Shown here: positions 23,203-35,085 of the stretch, piece by piece
Position numbering within the stretch: the stretch's first letter is position 1
How the letters are laid out: every line of letters begins with the position of its first letter
Assembly (NCBI GenBank): GCA_023313575.1
Contig: JAJTTP010000006.1
Coordinates: forward strand, 682,001-746,000
DNA: 64,000 nucleotides
Origin: Eutypella sp. D-1
Lineage: Eukaryota; Ascomycota; Sordariomycetes; Xylariales; Diatrypaceae
Direction of reading: 5' to 3'
Position numbers and translations under genes: made by a program
The notes under the pieces: model-generated
Told to the model about the DNA's origin: nothing
Database searches by the model: none
The model's input: the letters and a program-made list of their open reading frames with translations, nothing else

Positions 23203-25115
23203 TTTCGCGGGTTGACGTCTGGCGACGATGTCGGATCTTCAGAGCGCGGATATTGATGATGCTACGCGCCGAAGGGGAAATTGGCGAATTGGCGAGTTGG
23301 CAAGTTGATGGATTGTGGGGTTTGCGACGCGCGCGCAATCAGGATAGAGAGGGAAGATCTAAGTAACTAATAGTCAAGTGCATTTCAATGTCAGAGTGGG
23401 TAGTGATCAGTCGTGAAGAGAGAAGGGGGAAAAAAGTAGATTGTCGCAAGAAGGTGTCTTTTTGATGGAGATGTACTATGTCGATAGTTATGTGGTGTAA
23501 GGTAGAGAGAGGTAGGGGAATCGTCTGGTGTTGCGATCAATAACGACGCGACATAATCAATGGAGGGGACTTTTTTCGGATAGGCGCAAAAGGCGTCCAC
23601 AGAGAGAGATACATATAGAGAGACGCGCTACAGTACCTAGGCTGCTAGGTACCTGCCTAAAAGTCTGAAAGTGCAATTGAGTGGAAAAGTGGGTTGGTAC
23701 TTCCACCTGTATGCCATCTGCTTCAAACAAGTTAAAGTCACCTACCAGCTGCCAATCATATTCCATTACCCTAGGTAGGTACTCCTACTGCCTTTACGGA
23801 GTGGAGGGACGGGGATAGCTAACATAAGGTTTATCTGTGCCTCGACAGCTCGATAAGCTGATAAGGAGCTGGTTTGCTAGTAAGTACATATGCCGTTCCA
23901 TCGGCAAGTAGGTTACATATAAACGTCACATTCTTCCCAATGTGGATGCATGTGAACCTGACAGCTTGGACCCTTCTTTTTGAATGTAGGTACATAATAG
24001 TAGCCCTGGAGGTATTATTCTCCATTAGAGGTGGAATATTTTATATGTCGTCATACTAGAGCTCTAGGTATGTATCGTTATACAGGTAGTATATACTTTA
24101 CATGATCAATATTAAACGGGAATCGACCATTTATAGACGGGATTATCTTCCCTACCCACGGATGTAATGGAAGGTAGCGATCCATGGATTAATGCGAATT
24201 TAAGGGGTATCTACCTACCTTACATACCTACCTAGTACAATGAACACATCATCTGCATCTGCATGTCCATCACCACCCTAACAAATATACATCTACCTAC
24301 GTAGTTATAGATAAGTTCCTACTCTACATCTTCATCTTCATCTCATCCATCCATTACCTGCCAACTCCATCTCATTTATTCGCTTATTCATAAACATACT
24401 TAGTTATCATTATCATCATAGGCAAATAGGTTCACGTGCCCAGCTGCAGTAGGGAAACCGGCCAAACCTTGACATTCCAAGGTTTACTTCCGTCTACTCC
24501 CGCTTTCATCCAACCAGATTGCGCCATTCAAACACGACCTTCAACCACATCCACCTACAGGGTAGATGCAAAAACCACAACTGCCATAACTACCACAACC
24601 ATCACAACAATCATATCCCATCTAGGGCTAGGAGATCTTAGAGCCGCAGAGACTAAAGACCCTGAAAAGCCTCTTTTGTATTCTCCGCGTTCCATCACGC
24701 AATCGGCATCCACCCCCCGCGAAGTCACACGGACATCGCGAAATTCCTCCCGTTATACATGCGCCATACATCCGCTATACGTCTCTGACACGTGTGAGAG
24801 GTCACAAGCTTCCTGGCCACCGGCTTTTAACTAAGGCAACTTGAGATCAGCCTCTACGCAGCCTTTACCTAGGTGGATTTTTACCCTCTTCGTAGGCGCC
24901 AGCGTTGCTAGTGTCTATATCAGACAGCATTTTATGTAATACCCTCTGTTCCAACGGTTTGGCGAGTTCCTTGTCCTATTCTCTCCCATTAATAGGGTGA
25001 ACCCCTCCTCACCGTAAGTCCCTATAACCTACATCTATACCTACCTAGGCAGGTAACTCAACCTTCTCCCTTTCTTTCTTTCCTCTTTCTTCTTTCTTCA
25101 CTTCACCCCCCGTGT
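23203..25115. other. Divergent spacer between smc1 and gpc1
   Basis: 1.9 kb containing both promoters. It is AT-rich with several TACCTAGG-type elements (for example 23634-23641). A strongly pyrimidine-rich tract at about 25063-25110 lies directly before the gpc1 start, a common feature of fungal promoters and 5' UTRs. A 132-codon Thr-rich open frame at 24436-24834 looks like chance. Confidence 0.6.
25063..25110 (+). promoter_or_regulatory. Pyrimidine-rich tract before gpc1
   Basis: Nearly continuous C/T sequence immediately upstream of the first ATG. CT-rich stretches often sit around fungal transcription start sites (known), so this is a plausible core promoter or 5' UTR. Confidence 0.45.
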
Positions 25116-26984
25116 ATGTGGGGGTCTTCACGTCTACCTACAATGGCTGACGCTATAATTCTCAGAGGGGCCGAGGCTCTTCGCAGAGTCTCGTTTCGTT
25201 GCGATATACAGAGATTTCCTATACGAACAATAGCCGAAATGATGGAGTCGAAGAGCGATCCCCTAGCTATACCGGGTGCGGCTTTGGGCCAGGACAGCGA
25301 TGCTGGATTAACCCCAGATGATACTGCTACCGGGTCGTTAAGTTCCTCGCCTCCTGAAGAAGCCGTCTCCTTGACGAACACCCCAAGATTGGACGCCACC
25401 GATCCCAATAGCCCGCGTTTATCCAGAAACCCATCCTTCTCCGCCAGCAGCTCATATCATGAAGACTGGGACTCGTTCCCGCCCTTGGACCGCTTGACGG
25501 TCCTCGACCTGCTCGACAACTTTGCCTTGCCCCAGCAACTAGAGAAGCTACAGAAGGGTATCTCAGCCCAGACCGAGAAGGTTCGCAAATCGCGAGCTGC
25601 TCTTAGGAATAGGGGTCAGGAAGCCAAGGACCGCATGGTAGAAGAATGGCGCCGGCGGGTGCCTTCGGCAGACGAGCAGCTCGAGAGGTATCGGAAGCGC
25701 ATGAAGCAGAGCGTCGAAAAGCTCAGCACGCAGTGGAACGACACGAAAGTCATCACCCTTCGCGAGAAGGTCTCGTTCATCTGTGCCACCATGAACATCT
25801 TCATCAGCGGATACCTGATAGGTGCTAATCCCAGTTGGTTCCATCTGTGGTACACCGCTCAGCTCGTCTACTTCATGCCCATCCGATATTACACCTATCA
25901 TCGACGTGGCTATCATTACTTCCTGGCCGATCTCTGCTACTTCGTGAACTTCCTGCTCTTCATGAGTATATGGGCTTTCCCGTCGTCGAAGCGCTTGTTC
26001 ATCGCTGCCTACTGCCTCGCCTTCGGCAACAACGCTGTGGCCATCATCATGTGGCGGAACTCCCTCGTATTTCATGATTTCGACAAGGTCACCTCGCTTT
26101 TCATCCACATAATGCCGTGCGCTACTCTGCATTGTATGGTGCACCTACTTTCGCCCGACGAGCAGGCGAAGCGATTCCCCGCGCTGTGGGTCATCAAGAA
26201 CTCTCCTCCCGGGTCCCCGACTGCCTACGCCAACATGATCTCCATGCTCGCTTGGTCTACGATCCCATACGCGGTGTGGCAGCTAACCTACTACGTCTTC
26301 ATCACTGTGCGACGGCGCGAAAAGATTGCCGCCGGCCGGCCCACCTCGTACACCTGGCTGCGCCGTTCGTACGCCAACACGTGGATAGGGCGCTTTCTGC
26401 TGTGGATGCCGGAGAACTTGCAGGAGGCGACCTTCATGATGATCCAGTACTCCTACGCCGTCCTGACGATGCTGCCGTGCCCGCTGTGGTTCTACAGCCG
26501 CTGGGCCTCGGCCGGCTTCATGATGGTCGTCTTCACATGGAGCGTGTACAATGGCTCCACCTACTACATCGACGTCTTCGGCAAGCGATTCCAGAAGGAG
26601 CTGGAATCCCTCAAGTCCGAGGTCGCAAAGTGGCAGAGCACCCCCGACATGGCCACGCAGTCTCCACTCCTGACGCCGCAGGCGGCGCCAACCGACTCCG
26701 AAGCGCAGGCCGAAGGCGACTACTGCCCGAAGGAGCTCGGGGTCCTGGATCCCAAAACCAACGCCGAGAGCAAGGACGGCACCGCCACGCGCCGCGGCGT
26801 CGAGGTCGAGGACCCTGCGAGCGGGGGCCACCTGGACGTCAACGATATCCCGCTGCTCGACGCCCAGTCTAGAAGGGGCGGCGCCAACGGGCCGTCGGGC
26901 GCGCCAGATGCAGTGGCGACGGGCGTCAGCAGTGGCACCGGAGATGGACCCCGTGAGAGGAAGGTCGGGGAATCAACGGCCTGA
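25116..26984 (+). CDS. gpc1: Glycerophosphocholine acyltransferase GPC1 (DUF2838 family)
   Basis: Single-exon membrane protein of up to 622 residues. It matches the family of yeast Gpc1, which transfers an acyl chain from acyl-CoA to glycerophosphocholine in ER membranes and so recycles phosphatidylcholine (known). A Ser/Pro-rich N-terminus precedes a coiled-coil basic region (about 130-195), then about eight membrane helices with the conserved stretches REKVSFICATMN, PIRYYTYHRRGYHYFLADLCYFVN and VYNGSTYYIDVFGKRF. The C-terminal 110 residues are polar and disordered. In-frame ATGs at 25116, 25143 and about 25240 are all possible starts; the conserved part begins later, so none can be ruled out. 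Confidence 0.9.
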   Translation: MWGSSRLPTMADAIILRGAEALRRVSFRCDIQRFPIRTIAEMMESKSDPLAIPGAALGQDSDAGLTPDDTATGSLSSSPPEEAVSLTNTPRLDATDPNSPRLSRNPSFSASSSYHEDWDSFPPLDRLTVLDLLDNFALPQQLEKLQKGISAQTEKVRKSRAALRNRGQEAKDRMVEEWRRRVPSADEQLERYRKRMKQSVEKLSTQWNDTKVITLREKVSFICATMNIFISGYLIGANPSWFHLWYTAQLVYFMPIRYYTYHRRGYHYFLADLCYFVNFLLFMSIWAFPSSKRLFIAAYCLAFGNNAVAIIMWRNSLVFHDFDKVTSLFIHIMPCATLHCMVHLLSPDEQAKRFPALWVIKNSPPGSPTAYANMISMLAWSTIPYAVWQLTYYVFITVRRREKIAAGRPTSYTWLRRSYANTWIGRFLLWMPENLQEATFMMIQYSYAVLTMLPCPLWFYSRWASAGFMMVVFTWSVYNGSTYYIDVFGKRFQKELESLKSEVAKWQSTPDMATQSPLLTPQAAPTDSEAQAEGDYCPKELGVLDPKTNAESKDGTATRRGVEVEDPASGGHLDVNDIPLLDAQSRRGGANGPSGAPDAVATGVSSGTGDGPRERKVGESTA

Positions 26985-28814
26985 TCAGTCATCGCATGGG
27001 TTTTCTCGTACGCAGCCTTGCTTAGATTGACAGTCTGCTCCTAGTCGTGTTCCTGTTCAATTAGTCCCTCAAATTACTTCACCTGCTTTCTCTTTGTATC
27101 TTTCAGACTTTACGACCGAACGAGTTGTGATGCTATAACTTCTGTGGGTGTTTTGAGGGAGGGTTTGGATTATAGACGATTGCTTGTTAGGGAACGGAGA
27201 AGGGAGTTAGTTCTTTTCCGTTTGGTCCACGCGCAGGTTTCAGATTACGCATTACACGCATTCAACGGATGCTAAACGTATCAGGTACTACTATTACTAT
27301 ACGAAGATACCCTCACCCTCCTCCCCCCACCTACTTCCCTTGTGTTTTAAACCGGCCTTGCTGTTACAGTCCAGGCATTGATTGGTGCATCCCCGTGGTA
27401 TATTCGATATGGGCTGAGAAGTGGCGGGTACGGTAATGAAGCACCTAACCGGTGTGATTTCTTTAGTATGGATGGTGGATGGGATCAGGGATAGGCAGAA
27501 GCTTTTTATGAAATAAGTGAGCGAGCGGGATAATATGAGTTCGATTAACCAGAGTAATGGAAGTGAATACGTGATGTTCGTTTTTTTACTACCTATTGTT
27601 TCGACAGGCATCATGTCCGTAAGCAGCGATGCCGAGCACGAAGTGAGTTTGGTAGTCAACGCACCGTAAATTCCTCCCGACACGAACGCTATGCTAGCTT
27701 GTTGCCTCAGTGCTTCGGGATCGTAGTCGTGAGACGTTATGCAGCAATCCCGAGCTGGAAAGTCGTGATGATCCAATCACTGCAAATTTTTATACATCCC
27801 CCCCACGCTTACCAGCTAAAGTAATCTCGGGGTCGTGAACACCCGTAGAATTAATTATAGGTTATGTTTTATAAGAGCTTCCCGTCTTTAGTGCTGAGGG
27901 CGCGGCACTCTGACACCTTTGTGTTAAGTACCTATAGGTACGCCAAAATGAGTGGGCCGGTCAGCCCCTATTTACCCCTATTTGTGCCATCTACTCCATT
28001 TTACAATCCCCTCTCATCTTGTAACCGGCCGAAACGCGACCCGTCGCGTATAAAGTACACGATACTACCAAGAGCCTAGCTTTGAGGCACCCATCAAGGC
28101 CGGCCTGGATTTCCTACGATTGGAGGCTACCATATCACCAATGATAGTATATCATATAATATTATAACGGTAGAGTAAGTGCCATAGCACTATGTACGGG
28201 ATATACTCAACTAGATATTAGTATTCTTATGAACGAAAGTTCTAACCGCCCTGGACTTTTAGACCAACAGAGTCCAGTATGTATTCAACCTTTACTCTCT
28301 ACTGTTTGGTTACCTACCTACCAATGACCTCGATGTCTGTATCTCAACAGCGACCTAATCTTTTTCGACAAATTGTGAATATTCAGACCTTATGAAAGGC
28401 TCTAGTGGCTTCTATCTGTGAATGGTACCAAAAGGGGAGTATATGCCGCCTTACCATCTGCATTCTTTGCTGAACAAAGTGCCAACAGAATAAAGATAAA
28501 TTTGTAGAGATCTACGTTAAGGCATCACCCTTGAACCTCGTATACGCGTCAGGTTTTGATGGAAGCTAGCTGATATGGCCAGCGACATATGCTTCCGTCT
28601 GAACTTGAGAAGCGAAATTATTGAGTAACACTTTCACCAACCGAGATATGCTTCAATGATTTTAAGAAATGTCCCCAATCTCTGTTTTCGGCGTCCGCAT
28701 TTTACTCAAGATGTTGCGGATATACACAATGTCCCCAAATGCTCCTGAGAATATTCTATACTATCAAGGGCGCACCTGCCTTGAATACCGCTCGGTCCTA
28801 GCCTAGACACCAAC
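26985..28814. other. Gene-free stretch at the start of the accessory block
   Basis: 1.8 kb with the gpc1 3' UTR and AT-rich sequence. A 159-codon open frame on the minus strand (27297-27776) has no recognisable family and looks like chance. No transposon or RNA gene was identified. Confidence 0.55.
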
Positions 28815-29396
28815 ATGATTAGGCATACATTATCAAAACTTCTACCTTACATATCCACCCTCGCGTTTCGTTTTCTTAAGCGCGAGTTCAACGATCGGAT
28901 TCTCGCGCCTTTAACACAGAAGATAATCGTAAAAGTGGTACGATCATTTGGGAAACGGCGAGCGATGGAATCGACAGGTATAGATACCGACATATATCCA
29001 AATTCATCTACCCCCACTTCAGGACGCGGTCGCCTAATCCTCGCATCCGCAATCGCTCGTATGGCTGACTCGGCCCCAGCTCAAGAGAATGGAAAGACGG
29101 GCGTTGACAGCGGCAAGAAACAAGGAAGCAAGTTCCCTGACGAGCATGCCATGATCACTATTACATGCTGTATTAACTGTCCCAACCACACAAATTTCAA
29201 CGGAGGCACTACGCCGCATCCATTTACCGATAGCGGAGATGTGTTTGTTCATAACAAGATGCCGAACAATACAATCACATTCGGCACACCATCGGCTGAA
29301 TCACGAGGGACCTGGTCTAGACCATTAGTCCTACTAGTTGCGGCCATCGTAGTCGCTATTCTGATCTGGAACTTCTTTATGGTATTCGAGGCCTGA
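28815..29396 (+). CDS. Orphan hypothetical protein with a C-terminal membrane anchor
   Basis: An open frame of 193 codons with no family I recognise. The N-terminal third is basic with hydrophobic patches (residues 1-48). The middle is polar and Ser/Gly-rich and contains a TCCINCPNH cluster with three Cys and one His. The last 25 residues (about 167-190, LVLLVAAIVVAILIWNFFMVF) form one strong membrane helix, so it looks tail-anchored. Codon use is more AT-rich than in the conserved genes. It stands alone between gpc1 and the aldo/keto reductase. It could be a young or orphan gene, or the remaining exon of a degenerate gene; the clear hydrophobic end argues mildly for a real protein. Confidence 0.45.
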   Translation: MIRHTLSKLLPYISTLAFRFLKREFNDRILAPLTQKIIVKVVRSFGKRRAMESTGIDTDIYPNSSTPTSGRGRLILASAIARMADSAPAQENGKTGVDSGKKQGSKFPDEHAMITITCCINCPNHTNFNGGTTPHPFTDSGDVFVHNKMPNNTITFGTPSAESRGTWSRPLVLLVAAIVVAILIWNFFMVFEA

Positions 29397-30731
29397 CAAC
29401 AGGGCCACGTGGTTTAAGGGCCGTTGGTTTCGGGAGCAGGGAGATACTGTCAGGAGGGCGATGGGGGATGGATTACCTAGCTACCGCAAAATGCAATGGC
29501 CTCGATTGATCCCATCTTCTAGAGCTTCCGGAAATGCAGGACGTGATGATAGCCGACTATCTGGCTTGTTCTTCTTTACCTGAAAACTCGGTGGTACCAC
29601 CATAAGTAGTATATTCTACTAGACATGAATACGAGCCTCGAAAGACAGCCTGTGACAATCTGCGACTCCACGTGGTGGTCGGATCACTTCCGCCCTGCAC
29701 CATTCCATAGTTTCCCAATGGGGAGACTGCGTCGAGATGGCAGGTACTTGGTCTTCTCGGTCAAACTGTAGATAAGAAACATCTACGGGAAAGAGACCCC
29801 AAATCGGCGGAGAGGGGATGAAGTCAATCACATATCCGTAAACGGATCTCGGTGTCCGTGAAGTGATTGGCGCTCCCGGTGGCCAACCAGATATATGGTC
29901 GTAATCCACTCCTACCGACGCCCTGGTAATAGAGTTTGCAATCGGTATCGAGACGTGAAGTATCAGCACTTGGGCTGCCCCCGTCCAGTCGGGCAAATTC
30001 TCTGCCAAACCGTACTTTGGCACTCTGCAGATGCGGGTTACCTCTAACATCCCCCATCCAGAGCAGCCCTCCGCCCCACAACATCAATACGCAATCTCGT
30101 GCTACCTGAACATGATCGGAACCAGGGTGCTCGCAGCCGGAACCTGTCTGCCTATCGCGCGCTGACAGGAGCGCTGGGCAAGCGGGCTTAAACCAGGAGT
30201 TTATAGCCGGATCCTGTAGCCTCTTAGTACAACATCGAGAGGCGAAACGCTCGGGGAATTTCTAGATAACGGTGTAGTACACGATCATGTACGTGTCCGG
30301 TGACAGGTGATAAGCAGGTAGGCAGGGTGTGGAGGGTCGCTTTCAATGGCGCGCACAAATCGCTTGTGTGGCGGTCCGTAGGTAGGACAAGGGAAGAAGA
30401 AATTTCTATAGTTTTTATTAATGGTTACTACTGTCTATTGTCCCATCTATTGCTATTGCATATGATCCCCCACTTCCTGCTATGCGCTGCAGCTGATACT
30501 CGCCCGGCATAGACTTGAATTCCATTCTAAACCCACCAACCAACTCCAACTCCTGGAAAACCCTTCACACGGTGTGGGATGAGAAGACGCGGCCTTCACG
30601 GGGATTAACGTGCGAGGCAGCCATGAAAGCGCCTACATGGCGTGAAATCTCATCGGTGACGACCATGATTGGTAGTGGTCATGATATGCATACTAAACAA
30701 GAGCAAATAGGGTGCCTACCCCATACTTGAC
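29397..30731. other. Intergenic region in the accessory block
   Basis: 1.3 kb. Minus-strand open frames at 29619-30050 (143 codons) and 29824-30087 overlap and match no family I know. No RNA gene or repeat element was recognised. Confidence 0.5.
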
Positions 30732-31658
30732 TTAATCTTCAGATCGATGAAGAGAGCCGGTGACGTAATTCTCAGAGCCGAGGGCGTCTAGTTCGGCAAG
30801 GTCCTGGGGGGATAGGTTGAAGTTAAAGGAGTGAATATTGGACTGGATACGGTGAGTAGTGAGCGATTTAGGCAGGACGATGTTGCCGCGGGAGGCGTTC
30901 CAGTTGAGCAGAATCTGGGCGGGGGTGCGACTGTTGCGCTCAGCGATGCGAACAATACGCGGGTCCTGCAACTTGTTGCCGCGGGCAAGGGGCGAGTAGG
31001 CCTCGATGGCAATTCCGTGGCGGCGGCACGCCTCGACGAGGTCCTGGCGCTGACAGAACGGGTGAACCTCAATCTGGTTGACGGCGGGCACCACCCGGGC
31101 CTTGGACAAAAGCTCGTCGATGTGCGAGACCCCAAAGTTTGAGACGCCGATCGAACGCACCTTGCCGAGCCGCTGTGCGGTCTCCAGTGCCCGCCACGAC
31201 TCGTGCCGCTTCACCCGGTCGTCCGACGGCGAGTGCATCAGGTACAAGTCGAAGTAGTCGAGCTGGAACTTCCGAAGCGACTCGCATAGTGCGTTAAACG
31301 TCGCCTCATAGCCGTGGTCCGCGTCCCACAACTTTGTTGTGACGAAGACGTCCTCTCGTGCAGTCCCCGTCTTCTTGAGCCATCGACGCAGGGCACGTCC
31401 GCACGCCTCCTCGTTGGCGTACCGCGCCGCCGAGTCGATGTGTCTGTACCCAGCGTCTAGTGCCGCCGTCACGGCATCCTCAGTCTCCTGTCCATTGGGT
31501 GCCTTATAGACGCCTAGCGCGAGGAGGGGAATCTCGTTGCCGTCGTTGAGCTTGACAGTGAGAGATCCCGGTGAAGAGGGACATACAGGGGAGCTATATC
31601 CGCTGTCCTCCCCACAGCTAATGGTTGATGGTGACTCTGACCGTGAATGTGTGACCAT
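30732..31658 (-). CDS. Aldo/keto reductase
   Basis: Single-exon protein of 308 residues, a TIM-barrel NADPH-dependent aldehyde or ketone reductase of the cytosol. The full catalytic tetrad can be seen: D75 and Y80 in GYRHIDSAARY, K109 in VFVTTKLW, and H142 in LYLMHS. The family signature SIGVSNFGVSHIDELL and the cofactor-binding end IVLPKSLTTHRIQSN (Lys-Ser for the NADP phosphate) are present. The first 33 residues are a polar Ser-rich extension before the barrel. Length is normal for the family. The substrate is unknown. Its position near an oxidase, a lactonase and a sugar permease hints at sugar or aldehyde metabolism, but that is inference. Confidence 0.92.
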   Translation of the reverse strand: MVTHSRSESPSTISCGEDSGYSSPVCPSSPGSLTVKLNDGNEIPLLALGVYKAPNGQETEDAVTAALDAGYRHIDSAARYANEEACGRALRRWLKKTGTAREDVFVTTKLWDADHGYEATFNALCESLRKFQLDYFDLYLMHSPSDDRVKRHESWRALETAQRLGKVRSIGVSNFGVSHIDELLSKARVVPAVNQIEVHPFCQRQDLVEACRRHGIAIEAYSPLARGNKLQDPRIVRIAERNSRTPAQILLNWNASRGNIVLPKSLTTHRIQSNIHSFNFNLSPQDLAELDALGSENYVTGSLHRSED

Positions 31659-34338
31659 GGTTTATGGATTATTCTAGGAATGTGGCAGACAGAACTCGTA
31701 TTAAAAGGGGAGGGAGGGGGTTGCAACAGCCAATACAGGAGCGGCTTTAGCGAAACTGGTAGTGGTAGACGAGTACGGCAGGAGGGGATGTCAGCATCAG
31801 AGCTTACCTATATTTATACATATACACTGACATTTCCCATCCCTATCTCTTCCGCTGGAGACTTCATCGCTGTATTCCGATTACTGGACATGATGAGATA
31901 TGTCTTCATCATTGCCTTATCTGATGACTTGAAGCGAAGAGATTGCCCAATATGTGTGTTACATGGTGTTTGCATCTAAGTTATCGTATCCCGGTACACA
32001 GCTATCTCGGGCTTCTTCCGACATCGTCTCTATTTGATGTGACAACTTCAGGTCTGACCGATGGATAGTCACTTCCGAATTTACAGCTCTACTTAGACAT
32101 ACCGGTAAGTAGATGGCGTTATGTCAGCCACCAAACGCCTGTAGGCATATCCGCCCCCATATCCGAGATATTCCTACCTTATCATGGCACCACATGGAAG
32201 TGATGCAAGCAATTTCATGCATTGTAAGAACCCTACTGTAAGCCTGATCGTTGTAGGGCATGCCTACTCTTATCCGTTGTGCTGAAAGATGCATGCATCA
32301 TGCACTTGTCACCTCGTACAATGAGCCAAATCGCGGAAATGTAGTTCCCCTTACACTATTTGCAGAGTCCTGAAGCTATAATTGGATGTTCCATCAGCGC
32401 CTACGTCATCGTAGGGCATACTATTGCAGCAAAGCGCCTCATTATCTTCAATGTTAGGTATGGCATGTGAAAATGAAAGGTGAGAACTTGATACGCCTCA
32501 TCCCAGATAGACACGCATACCTTTAGCGTCGTGTTTCTGCCCACACCGCAGGTTCAACGTAGCCGTATTGACAACTATTATCCTAGCCCGTGAACTACAC
32601 CGACTGTTCAGTCTACCTGAACTACCACCTCTCTGCACAACACGTATGGTAATACTTCCCCGGGACCGGGGGGGGGGAAGGGGTTGTATCCGTCTAGGTA
32701 GCATATCTATCATATGCTGACACTGCCTAGCATACTCTTACTGCATGTCTACCAACGTAGCATATGTGTAGGTAGATGGATCTCCGATATTCCATGGACT
32801 TCCCTTTGCTTTCCGCCACGCATATAGTATAGAGCATGTCTGAAAGCTCAAAGGCAGCAAAGGTGATATGATGGCCAACACAAGCCTCAAATGTCGTAGT
32901 TGCAATGCTTTTGAGTCGGAAAGGAACCCGCTTGGCAGCTTGGGAACTGATAAGGACAGACACAAAGGTATTTGATGTTGTTCCGTCGCAGGCGATAATT
33001 GGTGGATAGGATCATACTATAGGCCGTCCACCGGCCCCCTGAGACACCAAACCCCTGAGACCAAGGTTTAGGGATAGCCACCTGGATTATCCTACATGGT
33101 ACTCAATTTTTCCCCCATGCAGACACTCATGCTATTAAATCATGAAGCTTCCGAGATCATTGGAATCTACTCGGTTCTTACAGACCACTGGCACTTGTCC
33201 AACGCAGTGAGGCTGTCGTCGGGGAAGAGAAACAGGATCGTTGCTTTTAGAGGCGAAGCGATCACTACTGGTGTTACCTGTCGTTCAATTTTCGAGGGAA
33301 CATAAATGCAACTCGTAGCTGCATATGGCCCCTATAAATGGCGCTATGATGGAATCTCAGATTGCGCTGCACGTCAGTAGGATTTAAAGTGTATGCACGT
33401 TTCCTAGGCTTCCCTACTATGTATAGGAAGCAGTAGTCACGCAAGTCTGCTTAATAAGCTGTCAAAACCTTGCTCGTAATCTGCACTAGGTCTTATTCGT
33501 GGCAAGATGTTTCAATTCGGGTCTCAGATGCTTTGCAGCCCAGCATACTGCCCTGTCACATCTGCACTTACTATGCCCACAACGGTGCAATGGCCGAGTT
33601 AGGAGTCGTCCCCGCCAATCTAGGGAAGTAATTCACCTCGTACGACTCGTTATCGTAACCACAGCCGGAATGTAGCCTCAAGCGATAGATCCTGTAGGGT
33701 GTCTCAGCCCGAGAGGTAGAGTCCTGCCTGTCGGTCCTGCGGATGATAAGGTGATGGCAACAGATCCACCCACTACGCAATTGACTTGACTGATATTTAC
33801 CACATTATTTTGGATGCAGTGCTGAAGTATATTAGCGTCGCTGGAATGGATACCTGTCATGAACCTCGTCGCGGCTCGGGGCACTTTCGGGAGATCACAG
33901 TAATCGACAGAGAATGCTACTCCGGAAACCGGACTCTCGTAATCCTCGCTGACTGTGCGCTGTGTCACTTACACGGCTGGCGGCATATGCTTGTTGTATC
34001 TCTTCTCGTGTTGCGTTCACCCTGACTGTCGCTGCCCTTACTCCCTCACTAAAAGATAAGTGCTAGATGACCTCAGGTAATTTTCTGCGAGTTTGTGTTT
34101 CCTTTTGGGGGCGAAGATAGGCGCTTTTCAGGCCGCCAATCTTTATGCTTCTGATTTTCTGCCGCTAGCTCGTTATTTTTACTAGAGCACTGGTGAACCT
34201 CAAGGTCCTCAAGCGCGGATAAAAAAGATCCATGGAAAATTCTCGAATCCTTCCTCTCTCCCTCCCTTCCTTCCTTCCTTCGAGGCCGCAGGGTTACCAA
34301 TCGTTCCTATTCACCTCGATAGCTCGTTTTCCTCGATA
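31659..34338. other. Long AT-rich spacer in the accessory block
   Basis: 2.7 kb without a convincing gene. It contains a 10-base G homopolymer at 32668-32677 and a CTTC/TTCC-rich run near 34255-34280. Short open frames (for example 33096-33305 and 33678-33968) have no family resemblance. It may hold decayed sequence, but no identifiable transposon remnant was seen. Confidence 0.55.
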
Positions 34339-35085
34339 TCACGCAACAGGGCTGAACTGCTTGAACCAATGAACGGAAGCATCCTTCGCTCGAACCATGG
34401 CCTCGCGCTCACCAGGCAGATTTTCGTCGCCCCTCGTGAAACATCCGTGTTCCACTCCAGGGAAGGCGAGGTAGTCGAAGGGTACTTTAATCTTTTCTAG
34501 AGTTTCGAACGTAAACGACTTCATTTCCGGCGAGAACATAAAATCATGCTCAGGAGCTAGCAACTGGACAGGAACAGCGACTTCTTCGACGTCTTTCTCT
34601 TTCAACAAAGAGGGATGGCCCACGCTGATGAAATCAACGAGGGGCGGGTTGTGCTCCTTGGCGCCGAGCCGGAAGCCCGCCCATCCTCCGTAGCAATATC
34701 CAACCTGCCCGACAGTCTTGTATTGTTTTCGTAGGGCGCGGGCGCACTCGAAGATCTCAGGCTCTCGGATCTCTCTGGTATTCCTGCTCATATAGCCGGG
34801 AAGATCGAAGGCGTCGAACTTGCCGGCTAGGACAAGGTCGATGGGGGCGACTTCGCCACCGAAAAAGTCTGGCAAGTAAACGGTGACGTTTGCCTCCTCA
34901 GCAAAGTGGTCGGCAAGAAGACGCGCATTGGTAAAGGTCCAACCTAGAAGATCGTGAACGTAAAGGATGGCCACATCAGGGTTGTTGCCGGTGATGTAAG
35001 CATTGTTGTTACCCAGCTTTCCAACGCGCCCGGTAGGTTGGCCGTTCCATTTGAAGCCCTTGAAACAGCAAGATGGTACCGACAT
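34339..35085 (-). CDS. Dienelactone hydrolase family alpha/beta hydrolase
   Basis: Single-exon protein of 248 residues from the ATG at 35085 (MSVPSCCFKG). The frame extends upstream to 35190, but the family's normal start is the inner ATG. The catalytic triad is visible: nucleophile C131 in GYCYGGW, D181 in APEHDFMF and H213 in PGVEHGCF. It belongs to the fungal DLH group, whose members hydrolyse lactone, ester or dienelactone bonds in the cytosol (family knowledge); there is no signal peptide. The natural substrate cannot be told from sequence. It sits between the aldo/keto reductase and the FAD oxidase in the accessory block. Confidence 0.9.
   Translation of the reverse strand: MSVPSCCFKGFKWNGQPTGRVGKLGNNNAYITGNNPDVAILYVHDLLGWTFTNARLLADHFAEEANVTVYLPDFFGGEVAPIDLVLAGKFDAFDLPGYMSRNTREIREPEIFECARALRKQYKTVGQVGYCYGGWAGFRLGAKEHNPPLVDFISVGHPSLLKEKDVEEVAVPVQLLAPEHDFMFSPEMKSFTFETLEKIKVPFDYLAFPGVEHGCFTRGDENLPGEREAMVRAKDASVHWFKQFSPVA

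Noticed and set aside
24436..24834. 132-codon Thr/Ser-rich plus-strand frame upstream of gpc1
   Set aside because: Low-complexity microsatellite-like coding of ACC/ATC repeats; more likely promoter DNA or a chance upstream frame.
27297..27776. 159-codon minus-strand open frame after gpc1
   Set aside because: No recognisable family, average composition, and no splice or promoter support; probably chance or the gpc1 3' region.
29619..30050. 143-codon minus-strand open frame in the accessory block
   Set aside because: No family or motif was recognised, and it overlaps another frame of the same strand; kept only as a note.
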